Source: Allomuricauda ruestringensis DSM 13258
GTDB taxonomy: Bacteria; Bacteroidota; Bacteroidia; Flavobacteriales; Flavobacteriaceae
Assembly: GCF_000224085.1 (NCBI RefSeq)
Contig: NC_015945.1
Coordinates: 2,403,501-2,467,500, forward strand
Direction: 5' to 3'
DNA: 64,000 bases
Below the pieces are notes generated by a model that saw nothing but the letters and a program-made list of their open reading frames with translations, did not search any database and was not told the origin of the DNA. Numbering within the stretch: the stretch's first letter is position 1; each line of letters opens with the position of its first letter. Positions 25,676 to 34,514 of this stretch are shown here, in pieces. A program made the translations under genes and the position numbers.

Positions 25676-27059
25676 AGGACTTTTTATTGCATTTTTTGCA
25701 TTGTTAGGAGTGGTCCAAGCGCAGGAAGCCGATGAAGCATTGGGTGTAAAAGATTCCACAAGTAACACCAAAAAAGTAAAATTGGATGGTATTGCCGCCG
25801 TGGTCGGGGATTACGTAATTTTGGAATCGGATATCGATAAAACATTGATCGATCTTCAAAACCAAGGGGCATCCACCCAAGATGTTACCCGTTGCGGGCT
25901 ATTGGGCAAGCTTATGGAAGACCGTTTGTATGCGCACCAAGCCGTACAGGATAGTTTGTTGGTGTCCGATGATATGGTAAATGCCCAAAGTGATCGACAG
26001 ATACAACAGCTTACCCAACAAATCGGTAGTGTTGAAAAAATGCTCAGTTATTACAAAAAGCCCGATATGGAAAGTTTCCGTGAAGAACTTTTTGAAATCA
26101 ACAAACTGCGTATGCTCTCCGAAAAAATGCAAGGCAAAATTGTTGAAGAGATTGAGGTGACCCCGGAAGAAGTTCGCCAATTTTTCTATAAAATTCCAGA
26201 AGATGAAAGACCTGTTTTTGGAGCAGAACTGGAAATTGCCCAGATTGTAAAACAGCCCGAAGCACCTGAGGAGGAAAAACAAAAGGTCATTGACCAGTTA
26301 AAGGAAATCCGCCAAGATGTTTTGGAAAATGATGCAAGCTTTAACGTAAAGGCAATTTTGTATTCACAGGATCCAGGTTCTAAATCCAAAGGAGGTTTCT
26401 ATAGCATGACGAAAGAAACTCCGTTTGTCAAAGAATTTAAGGATGTAGCCTTCAGTCTTCAGGAAGGGGAGATATCAGAGCCCTTTGAAACAAGTTTCGG
26501 CTATCATATTATCTATATAGAAAAAATCCGGGGACAAGAGTTGGATTTGCGTCACATCCTCATGATTCCGGATATTCCCCAAAGTGCTATTGATAAGGCC
26601 GTAAATGAATTGGACACTATCCGTCAACAAATTTTGGACGGCAAATACACTTTTGCCGAAGCAGCCCTGAACTTTTCAGACGAAAAAGAGACCAAGTTCG
26701 ACGGTGGATTGCTCCGTAACCCGGTAAACTTTGATTCCCGTTTTGAGCTGACTAAAATGGATCCAACACTATACAATCAAGTTAGAGATTTAAAAGATGG
26801 GGAAATATCACGTCCCATTCGTGAAGATGATCAAAGGGGAGGAGCTCCCAAGTTCAAAATTATGAAGATCTCCAACCGTTATGATGAGCACGAGGCAGAT
26901 TTCGCAAAAGACTACATGAAAATCCAGGAACTGGCACTAAGGGAAAAGCAGTTCAAGGCCATTAAAGAATGGATGGACGAACATATAGAGGATACTTATA
27001 TCCATGTAGACTCCGAAAGTAGGGACTGCGATTTTGCAAACAACTGGGTAAAGGAATAA
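25659..27059 (+). CDS. Peptidylprolyl isomerase, SurA-like
   Basis: Periplasmic chaperone/isomerase assisting outer-membrane protein folding. The signal peptide MTKKIKGLFIAFFALLGVVQA precedes a SurA-N-type helical domain (DGIAAVVGDYVILESDIDKTL...) and two parvulin domains: one with ELEIAQIVKQPE...SKGGFYSMTKETPFVKEFKDVAFSLQEGEISEPFETSFGYHIIYI, the second from LDLRHILMIPDIPQ. Length is 466 from ATG 25659; ATG 25644 is also possible and changes only the signal n-region. It overlaps the preceding lipoprotein gene by 17 bases and is followed 4 bases later by the MoxR gene. A SurA role in BAM-dependent assembly is inferred from family. Confidence 0.92.
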   Translation: MTKKIKGLFIAFFALLGVVQAQEADEALGVKDSTSNTKKVKLDGIAAVVGDYVILESDIDKTLIDLQNQGASTQDVTRCGLLGKLMEDRLYAHQAVQDSLLVSDDMVNAQSDRQIQQLTQQIGSVEKMLSYYKKPDMESFREELFEINKLRMLSEKMQGKIVEEIEVTPEEVRQFFYKIPEDERPVFGAELEIAQIVKQPEAPEEEKQKVIDQLKEIRQDVLENDASFNVKAILYSQDPGSKSKGGFYSMTKETPFVKEFKDVAFSLQEGEISEPFETSFGYHIIYIEKIRGQELDLRHILMIPDIPQSAIDKAVNELDTIRQQILDGKYTFAEAALNFSDEKETKFDGGLLRNPVNFDSRFELTKMDPTLYNQVRDLKDGEISRPIREDDQRGGAPKFKIMKISNRYDEHEADFAKDYMKIQELALREKQFKAIKEWMDEHIEDTYIHVDSESRDCDFANNWVKE

Positions 27060-27063
27060 TTGT

Positions 27064-28017
27064 ATGTCGGATGTAGTTGCAGTAGAAAATCTGGTAAAAA
27101 AACACCAAGATTTAAAAAAAGAGATTGCCAAAGTCATTGTGGGCCAAGATGAAGTGATCGAACAAATACTACTATCCATTTACACAGGAGGCCATTCTTT
27201 GTTGATAGGTGTTCCCGGTCTGGCAAAAACCTTAATGGTCAACACCATTGCACAAACGCTGGGGCTTGACTTCAAAAGGATCCAGTTTACCCCGGATTTG
27301 ATGCCCAGCGATATTTTGGGCAGCGAGGTACTGGATCAAAACCGAAACTTCAAATTTATAAAGGGACCTGTTTTTGGTAATATCATTCTTGCGGATGAGA
27401 TCAACCGTACACCGCCAAAGACCCAAGCAGCTTTACTGGAAGCCATGCAGGAGAGAGCGGTGACCATAGCGGGGCAACAGCATAAGTTAAACCTGCCCTA
27501 CTTTGTTTTGGCTACCCAAAACCCGATAGAGCAAGAAGGTACCTACCCATTGCCCGAAGCCCAATTGGATCGTTTTATGTTTGCCATAGAGCTAAAATAT
27601 CCGTCCATAGAAGAAGAAATCCAAGTGGTGAAATCCACTACTACGGATGATGAGGTTCAGATAAACACACTTTTCAATGCCGACGAGATAATCGAAGTAC
27701 AGCATTTGGTAAGACGTATTCCCGTGCCGGACAATGTTGTGGACTATGCCGTAAGGCTGGTCAATAGAACAAGGCCAGATCAAGATGGAGCGTCCGATTA
27801 TGTAAAAAATTATATTGATTGGGGAGCAGGCCCAAGGGCATCACAGAACTTGGTTTTGGCTGCCAAGGCCCATGCAGCCATCAATGGTAAGTTCTCTCCG
27901 GACATCGAAGATGTTAAAGCAGTTTCCTTGGGAATCCTTCGCCACAGGATACTAAAAAACTACAAAGCTGAGGCTGAAGGCATCAATGAAGAAAAAATTA
28001 TCACGGAATTATTGTAA
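27064..28017 (+). CDS. MoxR-family AAA+ ATPase
   Basis: AAA+ ATPase of the MoxR subfamily, which assists cofactor insertion or complex assembly, usually with VWA-domain partners. Walker A is GVPGLAKT (49-56), Walker B is ILADEINR (Asp111-Glu112), sensor 1 is LATQNPIEQEGTYPLPEAQLDRF, and the C-terminal lid contains GASPRASQ-like GAGPRASQNLVLAAKAHA. The 317 residues are normal. MoxR genes usually precede DUF58/VWA (Bat) genes; here the next gene is aconitase, 104 bases away, while upstream lie the two periplasmic folding factors with 4-base spacing. Confidence 0.94.
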   Translation: MSDVVAVENLVKKHQDLKKEIAKVIVGQDEVIEQILLSIYTGGHSLLIGVPGLAKTLMVNTIAQTLGLDFKRIQFTPDLMPSDILGSEVLDQNRNFKFIKGPVFGNIILADEINRTPPKTQAALLEAMQERAVTIAGQQHKLNLPYFVLATQNPIEQEGTYPLPEAQLDRFMFAIELKYPSIEEEIQVVKSTTTDDEVQINTLFNADEIIEVQHLVRRIPVPDNVVDYAVRLVNRTRPDQDGASDYVKNYIDWGAGPRASQNLVLAAKAHAAINGKFSPDIEDVKAVSLGILRHRILKNYKAEAEGINEEKIITELL

Positions 28018-28121
28018 AAAATAAGAAAGTCAACACTTATTTAGTACGATTCTAATTCCAAATTACTTCTCATTTTAGTAAATTTACCGAATTACGAAAA
28101 TCTTAAAAACTCAATTGTATA

Positions 28122-30389
28122 ATGGCATTTGATATAGACATGATTAAGGGTGTTTACGCTTCCATAGGGGAACGTGTAGAAAAAGCCCGTGAATTGGTGG
28201 GCAAGCCCCTTACACTTTCCGAAAAAATCTTATACTCCCACCTTTGGGACGGTAAACCCGAAAAAGCATTTGTAAGAGGCAAGGATTACGTTGACTTTGC
28301 ACCCGATAGAATCGCTTGTCAAGATGCAACGGCACAAATGGCCTTGCTTCAATTTATGCAGGCGGGCAAGGATAAAGTAGCGGTGCCTACAACGGTTCAC
28401 TGTGATCACTTGATCCAAGCCAAGGATGGTGCAGCATCAGATTTGAAGCATGCCAACGAAACCAGTAAAGAGGTTTTTGACTTCTTGGGGTCTGTATCGA
28501 ACAAATATGGAATTGGATTTTGGAAACCAGGTGCAGGTATTATTCACCAAGTAGTCTTGGAAAATTATGCATTTCCTGGAGGTATGATGATCGGAACCGA
28601 TTCCCACACCGTAAACGCCGGTGGATTGGGAATGGTGGCCATTGGTGTTGGTGGGGCCGATGCCGTGGATGTAATGGCCGGAATGGCCTGGGAGCTCAAA
28701 TTCCCCAAGTTGATCGGTGTAAAATTGACCGGTAAGCTATCCGGTTGGACAGCCCCTAAAGATGTTATTCTAAAAGTGGCCGAAATCCTTACCGTAAAAG
28801 GAGGAACAGGTGCCATTGTGGAATATTTTGGCCCAGGAGCAACTTCCATGTCCTGTACCGGTAAAGGAACCATCTGTAACATGGGTGCGGAAATTGGAGC
28901 TACCACTTCCACATTTGGTTACGACGAATCCATGGAGCGCTATTTAAGGGCAACCGATAGGGAAGATGTTGCGGATGAGGCAAACAAGGTAAAAGAACAT
29001 TTGACAGCCGACCCAGAGGTGTACGCCAACCCTGAGCAATATTTTGATCAAGTAATCGAAATCAACTTGACGGAATTGAAACCTCTATTGAACGGTCCCT
29101 TTACCCCTGACTTGGCTACGGAAGTAGGGACAATGAGGGAAAAAGCCGAGAAAAACGATTGGCCTTTGGCTGTGGAGTGGGGATTGATAGGTTCCTGTAC
29201 CAACTCGTCCTATGAAGATTTGTCGAGAGCATCGTCCATCGCACAACAAGCCTTGGACAAAAAATTGAAGACAAAAGCTGAATTTGGTATCAACCCAGGT
29301 TCGGAACAAGTAAGATATACTACGGAGCGTGATGGTATCCTAGAGATATTCGAAAAACTGGATGCCAAGATTTTTACGAACGCCTGCGGACCATGTATAG
29401 GTCAATGGGCACGTTACAAAGATCCGAAGAACGCTCCAAAGAACAGTATTGTACATTCCTTTAACCGAAACTTCGCAAAGCGTGCCGATGGGAACCCCAA
29501 TACACACGCATTCGTGGCTTCGCCGGAAATGACCGCTGCAATCGCAATTGCGGGTCGTTTGGACTTTAACCCCTTGACAGATAAGTTGATCAACGAAGAT
29601 GGCGAGGAAGTTATGTTGGACGAGCCAACAGGATGGGAACTGCCACCGAAAGGATTTGAAGTTAAAGAGAACGGTTACGAAGACCCACTTGAAGATGGTA
29701 GTGGAGTAGAGGTGAAGGTAGCTACGGACTCTGAGCGTTTACAATTGTTGGAGCCATTTGTGCCAATCAAAGCAAGTGACCTTCAGGGTATGAAATTGTT
29801 GATCAAGGCCTTTGGAAAATGTACTACTGACCATATTTCCATGGCAGGACCATGGTTGCGTTTCAGGGGGCATTTGGACAATATTGCCAATAATACTTTG
29901 ATTGGAGCAGTAAATGCCTTCAACCAAAAAACCAACTTCGTTAAAAACCAAATCACAGGTGAGTACGGAGGTGTTCCGGATACGCAGCGCGAATACAAGA
30001 AAAAAGGTATTAAGACGGTTGTTGTGGGAGACCATAACTACGGTGAAGGTTCATCAAGGGAGCATGCGGCCATGCAACCAAGACACTTGGGTGTTGCCGT
30101 TGTATTGGTAAAATCCTTCGCAAGGATCCACGAGACCAACCTTAAGAAACAAGGGATGTTGGCGTTGACCTTTGCCAATGAGGACGATTACGATTTGATT
30201 CAGGAAGACGATACGTTCAATATTGTTGATGCCGCTGAGTTTGCCCCGGATAAACCTTTGACCATCGAAGTAGTGCATGCCGATGGAAGTAAGGATACCA
30301 TCGTAACAAACCATACATACAACGATGCGCAGATCAAGTGGTTCAACGAAGGTTCGGCCTTGAACTTGATCAAGAAACAGAATGCTTAA
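28122..30389 (+). CDS. acn: Aconitate hydratase (mitochondrial-type)
   Basis: TCA-cycle enzyme interconverting citrate and isocitrate via a [4Fe-4S] cluster. The 755 residues and the starting sequence match the mitochondrial-type aconitase found in Bacteroidota, distinct from E. coli AcnA and AcnB. Cluster ligands are Cys359 ([11 protein letters not shown]) and Cys422/Cys425 ([10 protein letters not shown]). The substrate-binding segment [14 protein letters not shown] and the swivel-domain [15 protein letters not shown] with its catalytic Ser are intact. The gene has its own 104-base upstream region and ends at a terminator, so it is probably monocistronic. Confidence 0.97.
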   Translation: MAFDIDMIKGVYASIGERVEKARELVGKPLTLSEKILYSHLWDGKPEKAFVRGKDYVDFAPDRIACQDATAQMALLQFMQAGKDKVAVPTTVHCDHLIQAKDGAASDLKHANETSKEVFDFLGSVSNKYGIGFWKPGAGIIHQVVLENYAFPGGMMIGTDSHTVNAGGLGMVAIGVGGADAVDVMAGMAWELKFPKLIGVKLTGKLSGWTAPKDVILKVAEILTVKGGTGAIVEYFGPGATSMSCTGKGTICNMGAEIGATTSTFGYDESMERYLRATDREDVADEANKVKEHLTADPEVYANPEQYFDQVIEINLTELKPLLNGPFTPDLATEVGTMREKAEKNDWPLAVEWGLIGSCTNSSYEDLSRASSIAQQALDKKLKTKAEFGINPGSEQVRYTTERDGILEIFEKLDAKIFTNACGPCIGQWARYKDPKNAPKNSIVHSFNRNFAKRADGNPNTHAFVASPEMTAAIAIAGRLDFNPLTDKLINEDGEEVMLDEPTGWELPPKGFEVKENGYEDPLEDGSGVEVKVATDSERLQLLEPFVPIKASDLQGMKLLIKAFGKCTTDHISMAGPWLRFRGHLDNIANNTLIGAVNAFNQKTNFVKNQITGEYGGVPDTQREYKKKGIKTVVVGDHNYGEGSSREHAAMQPRHLGVAVVLVKSFARIHETNLKKQGMLALTFANEDDYDLIQEDDTFNIVDAAEFAPDKPLTIEVVHADGSKDTIVTNHTYNDAQIKWFNEGSALNLIKKQNA

Positions 30390-30409
30390 TTGTATCTAAC
30401 ATAATCTGT

Positions 30410-30446
30410 AAAAACTCCTGATGTTGTAAAAGATGTCAGGAGTTTT
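30410..30446 (+). terminator. Terminator of the aconitase gene
   Basis: AAAACTCCTGA pairs with TCAGGAGTTTT across a 14-base loop, ending in a T run. Confidence 0.8.
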
Positions 30447-30497
30447 TAATTTTTGATACAAATTGTCCGCTTAATGCCATAACGAAGGTTTTTTTGA

Positions 30498-30526
30498 TGT
30501 CATGCTGAACTTGTTTCAGCATCTCA
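30498..30526. repeat. REP-like palindrome A
   Basis: TGTCATGCTGAA-CTTGT-TTCAGCATCTCA forms an imperfect hairpin with a 5-base loop. It resembles intergenic palindromes that are frequent in marine flavobacterial genomes. It pairs with element B 24 bases downstream, which has the complementary loop. Confidence 0.7.
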
Positions 30527-30550
30527 TCCTGCCTAATTTGAGCATCTTTA

Positions 30551-30579
30551 TGTCACCCTGAAACAAGTTCAGGGTGACA
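30551..30579. repeat. REP-like palindrome B
   Basis: TGTCACCCTGAA-ACAAG-TTCAGGGTGACA is a perfect 12-bp stem with a 5-base loop. The loop is the reverse complement of the loop of element A, so A and B are inverted relative to each other. Confidence 0.75.
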
Positions 30580-30632
30580 TTGAAAACATTATGACAAATA
30601 ACAAACATTCAATTTTTGATAAATAATTTTCA

Positions 30633-31193
30633 ATGAAGATCAATAAAAAGACCGTTCTCAATGTTGTATTGATTCTTTTTATCCTATCGTTTTTTGTGAC
30701 CCCAATTGGTTACTATGGGAAAATTTGGTTGAACAGGTTGTTTGCATTTTCTCCTGAGGTCATCGATAAGACCGAGCAACAAAAAATCACCGATTACGAT
30801 TGGGAGCTAAAAGATGCAGAATGGAACTTTTTCAACTTTGAAAAATCAAAGGGAGAGGTAATCTTCATCAATTTATGGGCTTCATGGCGATTGCCCTCGG
30901 AAGCAGAGCTTGCAAGTATTCAGGAATTGTACGACAAATATAAAGGTGAAGTTGATTTCTACATCATCACAAATGAGGAGAGAGCACCTGTTGAGGTTTT
31001 TATGGAAGAGCACGAATTTACATTTCCGGTAACCTATTTGATCATAGGAGAAAAAACGCCCATAGAAACAACTAAAGTGCCATCTTCCTATTTGATAGAT
31101 AGGTCGGGAAATATTGTTATCCACGAAGAAGGAATTTCGGATTGGAGCACCAATAAAGTTTATAAATTAATGGAACGGTTAATAGCAGAATGA
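30633..31193 (+). CDS. TlpA-like thioredoxin-fold protein lacking CxxC
   Basis: 186-residue membrane-anchored protein: an N-terminal helix (TVLNVVLILFILSFFVTPIGYYG, about 7-29) and a thioredoxin-like domain facing the periplasm. It aligns along its whole length with the next gene, but the redox motif is W85-R-L-P-S89 where the neighbour has WCPPC; both cysteines are gone. The cis-proline loop (VPSSYLID) and flanking strands are kept, so the fold is likely intact and it is not an obvious pseudogene. It overlaps the active paralogue by four bases (ATGA). A regulatory or scaffold role is inference. Confidence 0.85.
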   Translation: MKINKKTVLNVVLILFILSFFVTPIGYYGKIWLNRLFAFSPEVIDKTEQQKITDYDWELKDAEWNFFNFEKSKGEVIFINLWASWRLPSEAELASIQELYDKYKGEVDFYIITNEERAPVEVFMEEHEFTFPVTYLIIGEKTPIETTKVPSSYLIDRSGNIVIHEEGISDWSTNKVYKLMERLIAE

Positions 31194-31756
31194 AAATCAC
31201 TAAGGAACAAATCAGCAACGCTATATGGATTTTGGCCATATTGCTCATACTTTTTACCCCTTTGGGTTTCTATCCACGGGTATGGGTCAATAAAATTGTG
31301 GCCACAGTGATTAGTCCAAGCACCGTTGACAAGGATGAACGAGCTACGTTGAAAAACTATAACTGGAACCTTGTTGATCTTGAGGGTAAATCAACCAACC
31401 TCCAATCAAAACAAGGTGAAGTTATTTTGGTGAACGTTTGGGCAACGTGGTGCCCGCCCTGTGTTGCAGAACTTCCTGGGTTTGTGGAATTGTACTCGGA
31501 TTATAAGAATAAAGTCACATTTGCCTTCGTAGCCAATGATGAGAAAGAAAAAGTAGAAGCTTTTCTAAAGAAAAAAGGATATGAATTACCTGTATACTTT
31601 CAAGCTTCGGCCACACCAAAGGAGCTGGAAAGCGGTAGTATTCCCGTAACCTATATTATTGATAAAAAGGGTAATGTGGTGGTGGATAAAACGGGAGCCG
31701 CCAATTGGAATTCCGACAAGACCCGTAGCCTGTTGGACGAGCTGATTTCCGAATAG
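31190..31756 (+). CDS. TlpA-family thiol:disulfide oxidoreductase
   Basis: 188-residue membrane-anchored thioredoxin-like protein that reduces periplasmic disulfides, for example in cytochrome c maturation. The N-terminal helix (AIWILAILLILFTPLGFYPRVWV) is followed by a periplasmic domain with the active site WATWCPPC (Cys88, Cys91), and IPVTYIIDKKGNVV contains the cis-proline. It arose by tandem duplication with the preceding cysteine-less gene and is translationally coupled to it. The gene converges on crtZ, with 3 bases between stops. Confidence 0.92.
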   Translation: MKITKEQISNAIWILAILLILFTPLGFYPRVWVNKIVATVISPSTVDKDERATLKNYNWNLVDLEGKSTNLQSKQGEVILVNVWATWCPPCVAELPGFVELYSDYKNKVTFAFVANDEKEKVEAFLKKKGYELPVYFQASATPKELESGSIPVTYIIDKKGNVVVDKTGAANWNSDKTRSLLDELISE

Positions 31757-31759
31757 CTA

Positions 31760-32212
31760 TTATTTCTTCTTAAAATATTTGAAAGGGACGACCAACATTC
31801 CAAAGCATTCCCCATCTTCTTTGCCCAAATGTTTATGATGGATTTTGTGCGCCCTACGTACTCCTCGCGCGTACCAATTATTGGCATTCCTAAATATTTT
31901 AAAGCGTTGGTGAATAAATATATCGTGAACCGTAAAATAAGCAATGCCATAGGCCAAAATGCCAAATCCTAACGGCCATCCATACCAAAACGAGGTGTAA
32001 CTGCCCAAGTAAAACAACGTCATACTTACAAGGGCGTAAAAAATAAAGAAAGCATCATTCCGCTCAAACCAGGAATCATGGTCTTTTTTATGGTGGTCCT
32101 TATGCAGGCTCCATAGAAAACCATGCATCACGTATTTATGGGTAAACCACGCCATAAACTCCATAAAGCAAAAGGTTGCCAAAAATATCAATATCCAAAG
32201 TGCTACTTTCAT
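31760..32212 (-). CDS. crtZ: Beta-carotene hydroxylase CrtZ
   Basis: Membrane-bound non-haem di-iron hydroxylase that converts beta-carotene to zeaxanthin. The histidine boxes are HKYVMH (His25, His30), HKDHH (His37-His41) and the downstream FTVHDIFIHQRF and RAHKIHHKH. Four hydrophobic segments surround them. At 150 residues it has the size of bacterial CrtZ. It is the last gene of the carH-crtI-crtB-crtZ operon and overlaps crtB by four bases. It indicates that the final pigment is zeaxanthin or a derivative, which requires a lycopene cyclase encoded outside this cluster. Confidence 0.93.
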   Translation of the reverse strand: MKVALWILIFLATFCFMEFMAWFTHKYVMHGFLWSLHKDHHKKDHDSWFERNDAFFIFYALVSMTLFYLGSYTSFWYGWPLGFGILAYGIAYFTVHDIFIHQRFKIFRNANNWYARGVRRAHKIHHKHLGKEDGECFGMLVVPFKYFKKK

Positions 32213-33051
32213 TGTACCAATTGTAATTTATAATTTACATACGATTGTGCCAACAGACCAAATTTTTGATAGTTGGGTACGCGAATCCTAGTGTTTTTAA
32301 TCTCTAAGGGTGGGGTGCTCTGTAGTTTTTGAAGCAGTTTTTTGTAATATCTGTAAGCGGTATATACCCCAAACTTGGCTTGTTCGGGCAACAGTACAAT
32401 ACCCGAATACCCTAGCGCAAAATCGGCTTTAATTTCGTTTACGATACATTTTTTGGAGTGTTCATCGAGCTCCAGTAGGTTAGTGTTGGGAAAGTAAGCT
32501 CTGTTCAAATTCTCATAATCAGCCTTTAGGTCCCTCAAAAAATTCACTTTCTGAAAAGCAGAGCCCAAGGCCATGGCCGATTCTTTCAGTTTTTCATATT
32601 TCTCCTTATCTCCTTTCACAAAAACACAAAGGCACATCAATCCAACAACATCGGCAGAGCCATAAATATACTCACGGTATTCATCAAAAGTCTCATAGTT
32701 TTTCTTGGTAAGGTCCATGCGCATACTTTTCATAAAGGACTCTACTAAATGATGTGGAATGTCATACTTGTGATAGGTATACTGAAAGGAATTCAAAATA
32801 GGGTTCAAACTTATTTTGTCGTCAATGGCCTGTTCCATGTCCTTTTCAAAGGCATTAAACAATTTCGCCTTGTCGTAATCGTGAAAGGTATCCACAATTT
32901 CGTCGGCAAAACGAACAAACCCATAAATATTGTAAATATCGGAACGGATGGACGGTGCCAACATTTTGGTGGCCAACGAAAAAGAGGTGCTGTAAGACTG
33001 GGTCACGACCTTGCTGCAGGTGTAGGATACATCGTCAAAAATAGTTTTCAT
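32209..33051 (-). CDS. crtB: Phytoene synthase CrtB
   Basis: Condenses two geranylgeranyl diphosphates to phytoene, the first committed step of carotenoid synthesis. The aspartate-rich motifs that bind Mg-diphosphate are present: D50-E-I-V-D54 (FADEIVDTF) and D174-x3-D178 (FLRDLKADYENLNRAYFP). The 280 residues are normal. The gene overlaps both crtI (start) and crtZ (end) by four bases, so the three enzymes are translationally coupled. Confidence 0.95.
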   Translation of the reverse strand: MKTIFDDVSYTCSKVVTQSYSTSFSLATKMLAPSIRSDIYNIYGFVRFADEIVDTFHDYDKAKLFNAFEKDMEQAIDDKISLNPILNSFQYTYHKYDIPHHLVESFMKSMRMDLTKKNYETFDEYREYIYGSADVVGLMCLCVFVKGDKEKYEKLKESAMALGSAFQKVNFLRDLKADYENLNRAYFPNTNLLELDEHSKKCIVNEIKADFALGYSGIVLLPEQAKFGVYTAYRYYKKLLQKLQSTPPLEIKNTRIRVPNYQKFGLLAQSYVNYKLQLVQ

Positions 33052-34508
33052 CTTTTTACTTCTTTAATGATTAAATCAGCCACCAGTTTTCCGGAGATCA
33101 GGGATGGTGGGACCCCTGGGCCGGGAACGGTCAACTGACCGGTAAAGAACAATTTTTTTACTTTGCTACTTTTGAGGTTAGGTCGTAAAAAAGCGGTTTG
33201 TCGCAACGTGTTTGCCAAGCCATAGGCATTACCTTTATAGGAGTTGTACTGCTCCACAAAATCGTTCACACAAAAACTTTCCTTAAAAATTACTGATTTT
33301 TTTACAGTTTGCTTGGTTAAATTTTCAAATCGCCCCATTACAATATCAAAATATTGGTCACGTACTTGTGGTGTATCTTCCAACCCAGGGGCAATGGGTA
33401 CCAAGAAAAAACCTGTTTCTTTACCATTTGGCGCCATTGAGGCATCGGTTACCGATGGAAAGTTGGCATAGAACAACGGATTGCTGGGCCATTGGGGATT
33501 ATCATAGATTTCTTGGGCGTGTTTTTCAAAATCGGTATCAAAAAACAAATTGTGATGTTCAATATTTTTCAACTTCTTGTCAAAACCTATATAGAACAAC
33601 AGAGAGGAAGGGGCATAGGTTTTTTTGTTCCAGTATTCTTCGGAATATTGTCGGTATTTTTTGTCCAATAAAGTTTCGGAATGGTGATAGTCGGCACCGC
33701 TCACTACATAATCCCCAAGATGGTTTTTCCCTTTGCTTCTGATGCCCAAAACCTCTCCATCCGATACTAGAATATGTGTTGCGGGGCTATTGGTGTGTAT
33801 GGTTACCCCCAACTCTTCTGCCACACTTTGCATGGCCTTGATGATTTCGTACATACCACCTTTTGGATGCCAAGTTCCAAGACCAAAGTCGGCAAAATTC
33901 ATAAAATTATAGAAAGATGGAGTTTTACTGGGTTTGGCCCCCAAAAAAAGCACAGGAAATTGCAATGTGGATACCAACTTTGGATTTTTGAAGCGTTTAC
34001 GTACCTGTTGGCTTATGGTTTTAAAAAATTGGTCAACCTTTAAAACGGTTTCTTTGGTTACAAGTTCCAAAGGAGAAAGTCCAGGCCTTAACACCACTTT
34101 GTTGATGGCGATATCATAATTTTCTTGGGCTTCGGCTATAAATTGTTTCAAATGTTCGCTACTTCCCGATTCAATGCGTTCGAACTCGCTGCAAATCTTA
34201 TCCATGCAGTCACCTATGGTGATAACATCATCTTCGAAGAAAATTTTGTAGGCCGGGTTTAGCTTGTCCAGCTGGTAATAATCCGAGGTCTTTTTGTTGA
34301 AGTCAGCAAAGAATTTATCAAAAATATCGGGCATCCAATACCAACTGGGACCAATATCAAAAGTAAAACCATCTTTGACCAATTGTCTTGCCCTACCGCC
34401 CACGGTATCATTTTTTTCGAATAGTTCCACCTCAAATCCTTCTTTTGCCAAATAACATGAGGCGGATAGGGAAGAAAAACCAGAACCGATGACAATTACT
34501 TTTTCCAT
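33048..34508 (-). CDS. crtI: Phytoene desaturase CrtI
   Basis: FAD-dependent carotenoid desaturase that turns phytoene into lycopene in four steps. The N-terminal dinucleotide-binding motif is VIVIGSGFSSLSASCYLAKEG with the following glutamate strand, and the C-terminal signature reads LFFTGQLTVPGPGVPPSLISGK, as in bacterial CrtI. The length (486) is normal. It follows carH after 6 bases and overlaps crtB. As a hydrophobic-substrate enzyme it is expected at the inner membrane. Confidence 0.95.
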   Translation of the reverse strand: MEKVIVIGSGFSSLSASCYLAKEGFEVELFEKNDTVGGRARQLVKDGFTFDIGPSWYWMPDIFDKFFADFNKKTSDYYQLDKLNPAYKIFFEDDVITIGDCMDKICSEFERIESGSSEHLKQFIAEAQENYDIAINKVVLRPGLSPLELVTKETVLKVDQFFKTISQQVRKRFKNPKLVSTLQFPVLFLGAKPSKTPSFYNFMNFADFGLGTWHPKGGMYEIIKAMQSVAEELGVTIHTNSPATHILVSDGEVLGIRSKGKNHLGDYVVSGADYHHSETLLDKKYRQYSEEYWNKKTYAPSSLLFYIGFDKKLKNIEHHNLFFDTDFEKHAQEIYDNPQWPSNPLFYANFPSVTDASMAPNGKETGFFLVPIAPGLEDTPQVRDQYFDIVMGRFENLTKQTVKKSVIFKESFCVNDFVEQYNSYKGNAYGLANTLRQTAFLRPNLKSSKVKKLFFTGQLTVPGPGVPPSLISGKLVADLIIKEVKR

Positions 34509-34514
34509 TTGGGC

